From positions 62,001 to 126,000 of the forward strand of contig NZ_KB822603.1 in the NCBI RefSeq assembly GCF_000364625.1: a stretch of 64,000 nt of DNA. The letters run 5' to 3'. A program made the position numbers and the translations under genes. The first letter of the stretch is position 1. Every line of letters starts with the position of its first letter. This document shows positions 61,474 to 64,000 of this stretch, piece after piece. This DNA comes from Pseudomonas thermotolerans DSM 14292. GTDB taxonomy: Bacteria > Pseudomonadota > Gammaproteobacteria > Pseudomonadales > Pseudomonadaceae. A model generated the notes under the pieces. That model saw only the letters and a program-made list of their open reading frames with translations. It searched no databases and was not told where the DNA came from.

Positions 61474-64000
61474 TCAGGGCTCCACCAGGGCCCACTGCTT
61501 GGCCAGGCGCTTGTCGGAAACCGGCAGGCGAGTGCCCAGCTGCTGGGCGAACAACGACACCCGGTATTCCTCCAGCATCCAGCGGTAGAGGGTCAGGTTG
61601 GGGTCGCGCTTGCCCTCCTGCTGGTGCTTCTTCAGGCGCGCCTGGTACTGCTCCCAGTAGCCGGCCAGTTCGCCGCTCCATACCCGGTCACGCTGCAGCT
61701 GGGCGCCGACCTTGTCGAGGCGCTGCTCGATGGCCTTCAGGTAGCGCGGGTATTCCTTCAGCCATTGTGCCGGCGTCTCGCGCACGAACCCCGGGTAGAC
61801 GAGGTTGCCCAGCTGCGCCTTGATGTCGTTGAGCGCCACCGCCTGGGCCAGGTCGATGCGTCCCTTGAAGCGCTTCTGCAAGGCATGCCAGTGCTTGAGG
61901 ATCTCCAGCACCAGACGCGCCAGGCGCTCGGCATGGGCGGCCCAGTCGCCGCGCTTGCGCTCGGCCAGGCTGGCCAGGGCGGCGCCATCGCGGGGCAGCG
62001 TCTTCTCTCCCTCGAGGATGCAGGCATCCAGGCTGGCCAGCAGTATGTCTTCCACCAGGGCCTCGACACGCCCCATGTCACGGTACAGCAGGCCCAGCTC
62101 GGTGAGCCCCGGCAGCTTGCCGCGCAGGTACTTGGCCTGCTCGGCGAGCTGTTGCAGGAGCAGGCGCTGCAGGGCGCGGCGGTGCTGGAAGTCGGCCTCG
62201 GCCTGGGTCGGGAAACGGCCTTCCTTGACCACCCCGCCCTCCTCCACCAGGGCCGGGAACACCGTCATGGACAGCCCGGCGATCTTTTGCTGGGCCTTTT
62301 CCGCCACCTGGGCGAAGTCCCGGGCGGCCACCGGCTGCTGCTCCCCGGCCTGCTGGGGAATGGCCAGGGCCGCCTGGCTGGCCTCGGCGAAGCGCGCGGT
62401 CAGCTCGGCCAGGTCGCGGCCTTCGCCGAGGAACTTGCCGCGGGCGTCCACCACCTCGATGTTCATCCGCAGATGCTCGTCCAGTTCGGCTTCCGCCTCG
62501 GCCCAGGCCTCCTCGGGCACCCGCACCCCGGTCATGCGCAGCAGCTCGCGACCCAGCGCCTCGCTGAGGCGGCCCTCGCCGAAGGGAATCCTCTCGAGGG
62601 CGGCGGCGACGAAGTCGGGCACCGGCACGAAGTTCTTGCGGATCGCCTTGGGCAGGTTGCGCACCAGGGCCACGCACTTAGCCTCGATCAGCCCGGGCAC
62701 CAGCCACTGCAGACGCTCCACTGGCAGCTGCGGCAGCAGGGGGGCCGGTACCCGCAGGGTGACCCCATCGCGCGGGTGGTTCGGTTCGAAGTGGTAGGAC
62801 AACGGCAGCTGCAGCTCGCCGAGGACCAGGCTGTCCGGATACTGGGCGGCGGTGACCTCGCGGGCCTCGCGGGCCAGCACGTCCTCCTCGCGCATGATCA
62901 GCAGCTGCGGATCCTTCGCAGTCTCGCGCTTGTACCAATTCTCGAAGGTCGCGGTCTGGTAGATGTCCGCCGGCAGGCGTGCGTCGTAGAAGGCGAACAG
63001 GGTTTCCTCGTCGGCGAGAATGTCGCGGCGGCGCGCCTTGGCCTCCAGCTCGTCGAGGCGCTCCAGCAGCTGACGGTTGGCGACCAGGCAGCGCGCGCGA
63101 CTGTTGATCTCGCCGCGCACCAGGCCCTCGCGGATGAACAGCTCGCGGGCGACGACCGGGTCGTGGGGGCCGTAGTGCACGGCGCGGCGGCCGACGATGA
63201 TCAGCCCGTAGAGGCTAACCTGCTCGTAGGCCACCACCTGACCGCGCTTCTTCTCCCAGTGCGGCTCCAGGTAGTTCTTCTTCACCAGATGGCCGGCCAG
63301 GGGTTCCAGCCAGTCCGGCTCGATCCTCGCCACCATGCGGGCGAACAGCTTGGTGGTCTCCACCAGTTCGGCGGCCATCACCCAGTTGGGCTTCTTGCGG
63401 CCGATGCTCGAGCCCGGGTGGATCCAGAAGCGCCGCTGGCGGGCGCCCAGATAGTCGCCCTCCTCGCTCTTCTGGCCGATCTGGCTGAGCAGGCCGGCAA
63501 GGATCGCCTTGTGCACCGCGGCGTAGTTGCGCGCGCGCTGCGCCGCCTCGCCGGCCTCGGCCTGCTGGCGGGCGATGGCGTTGACCCGGCCATCCGTAGT
63601 CGGTGCCGGCGGCGCGGCCTTCTTGCCGGCGGGCGCCGGGGCGGTCTTGTCGCCCTGCCCGGCGCGAGGCTCGCCGCCCAGTTTGAGTTCACGGGCGATC
63701 AGCACCAGTTGGCGGTGGGCGTCGCGCCACTCGCGCAGGCGCAGGTAGTTGAGGAAGTTCTTTCGGCACCAGCTGCGCAGGGCGTTGGACCCCAGGGCCT
63801 GACGCTGCGCCTCGAAGCCGTGCCAGAGGTTGATCAGCGCGGCGAAGTCGGAGTCCGGGTCCTTCCACTGCGCGTGGGCCTGGTCGGCGGCCTGCTGGCG
63901 CTCCAGCGGGCGCTCTCGCGGGTCCTGCACGGACAGCGCGCTGGCGACGATCAACACCTCCTCCAGACTGCCCAGCTTGGCGCCTTCGAGGATCATCCGG
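61474..64000 (-). CDS. hrpA: ATP-dependent RNA helicase HrpA, C-terminal part
   Basis: About 840 codons are present and the frame runs off the right edge; full HrpA is about 1300 residues, so the DEAH ATPase core and part of the helicase C-terminal region lie outside. What remains resembles the HrpA tail: the DUF3418-type region with MILEGAKLGSLEEVLIVASA (the M is internal), YGLIIVGRRAVHYGPHDPV near the middle, and the closing ...RYLKAIEQRLDKV, SLFAQQLGTRLPVSDKRL. HrpA is a DEAH-box RNA helicase linked to ribosome and mRNA handling. Confidence 0.93.
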   Translation of the reverse strand, partial: RMILEGAKLGSLEEVLIVASALSVQDPRERPLERQQAADQAHAQWKDPDSDFAALINLWHGFEAQRQALGSNALRSWCRKNFLNYLRLREWRDAHRQLVLIARELKLGGEPRAGQGDKTAPAPAGKKAAPPAPTTDGRVNAIARQQAEAGEAAQRARNYAAVHKAILAGLLSQIGQKSEEGDYLGARQRRFWIHPGSSIGRKKPNWVMAAELVETTKLFARMVARIEPDWLEPLAGHLVKKNYLEPHWEKKRGQVVAYEQVSLYGLIIVGRRAVHYGPHDPVVARELFIREGLVRGEINSRARCLVANRQLLERLDELEAKARRRDILADEETLFAFYDARLPADIYQTATFENWYKRETAKDPQLLIMREEDVLAREAREVTAAQYPDSLVLGELQLPLSYHFEPNHPRDGVTLRVPAPLLPQLPVERLQWLVPGLIEAKCVALVRNLPKAIRKNFVPVPDFVAAALERIPFGEGRLSEALGRELLRMTGVRVPEEAWAEAEAELDEHLRMNIEVVDARGKFLGEGRDLAELTARFAEASQAALAIPQQAGEQQPVAARDFAQVAEKAQQKIAGLSMTVFPALVEEGGVVKEGRFPTQAEADFQHRRALQRLLLQQLAEQAKYLRGKLPGLTELGLLYRDMGRVEALVEDILLASLDACILEGEKTLPRDGAALASLAERKRGDWAAHAERLARLVLEILKHWHALQKRFKGRIDLAQAVALNDIKAQLGNLVYPGFVRETPAQWLKEYPRYLKAIEQRLDKVGAQLQRDRVWSGELAGYWEQYQARLKKHQQEGKRDPNLTLYRWMLEEYRVSLFAQQLGTRLPVSDKRLAKQWALVEP

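Noticed and set aside
62931..62941. TTGTACCAATT resembling the purine operator
   Set aside because: It lies inside the hrpA coding sequence, lacks the second arm (ACAA) of the palindrome and is far from any purine gene.

Overview
The window is high-GC bacterial chromosome with dense, short-spaced operons and no tRNA, rRNA, prophage, insertion sequence or CRISPR array that I could find. Protein sequences and gene order point to a gammaproteobacterium of the genus Pseudomonas. From memory (not searched), several blocks follow Pseudomonas aeruginosa gene order: the purine cluster (PA1513-PA1524), the purM/purN/hda/wrbA/arsC block (PA0943-PA0954), the ung/sdsA1/sdsB1 block (PA0739-PA0759), the ndvB/dapE/rlmA/csp block (PA1159-PA1163), a GldA/F/G-like ABC operon, and a HIT/DUF3087/hrpA block. 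The blocks are joined in a different order from P. aeruginosa, so this is a related but rearranged species.

Bases 1-19500 form a purine catabolism region. xdhA (partial), xdhB, xdhC and guaD turn guanine, hypoxanthine and xanthine into urate. puuD (membrane urate oxidase with its own cytochrome c domain), hiuH and uraD take urate to allantoin. puuE, alc and allA take allantoin to urea and glyoxylate. An NCS2 purine permease, a Tsx-type outer-membrane channel and a GntR/FCD regulator belong to the same region. A LysE-type exporter and a complete DctPQM TRAP transporter sit inside the cluster and are not obviously part of the pathway. The main signal I found is a repeated palindrome close to TTGTRTACAA: one copy at each of four promoters (gntR, NCS2 permease, hiuH, puuE operon) and two degraded copies at the Tsx promoter. 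At the permease and puuE the box lies in or over a good -35/-10 pair, which suggests a GntR-repressed purine regulon that includes inner- and outer-membrane uptake.

Bases 19500-28800 carry an Lhr-type helicase, a yeast-type cytosine deaminase, a solute-binding protein, acylphosphatase, a thioredoxin-like lipoprotein, a PilZ-domain protein and small unknown proteins. Bases 28760-36000 hold a YihY-family membrane protein, arsC, wrbA, a DUF2069 protein, hda, a DUF2066 protein, purM, purN and a DUF3108 protein.

Bases 36100-49300 hold ygfZ, an HDOD protein, ung, a beta-lactamase-fold hydrolase, an enoyl-CoA hydratase-like protein, a DUF1145 protein, and a sulfate-ester cluster (Tat-exported sulfatase, SdsA1-like alkylsulfatase, divergent LysR regulator). 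After these come a deletion scar joining remnants of two divergent genes, a VOC protein, a second ung paralogue, tcdA, and a short remnant of an iron-type alcohol dehydrogenase. Bases 49266-64000 hold ndvB, dapE, rlmA, a small hypothetical gene, a cold-shock gene with a long leader, the Gld-like ABC operon, a HIT protein, a glutathione transferase, a DUF3087 protein and the C-terminal two-thirds of hrpA, cut by the window edge.
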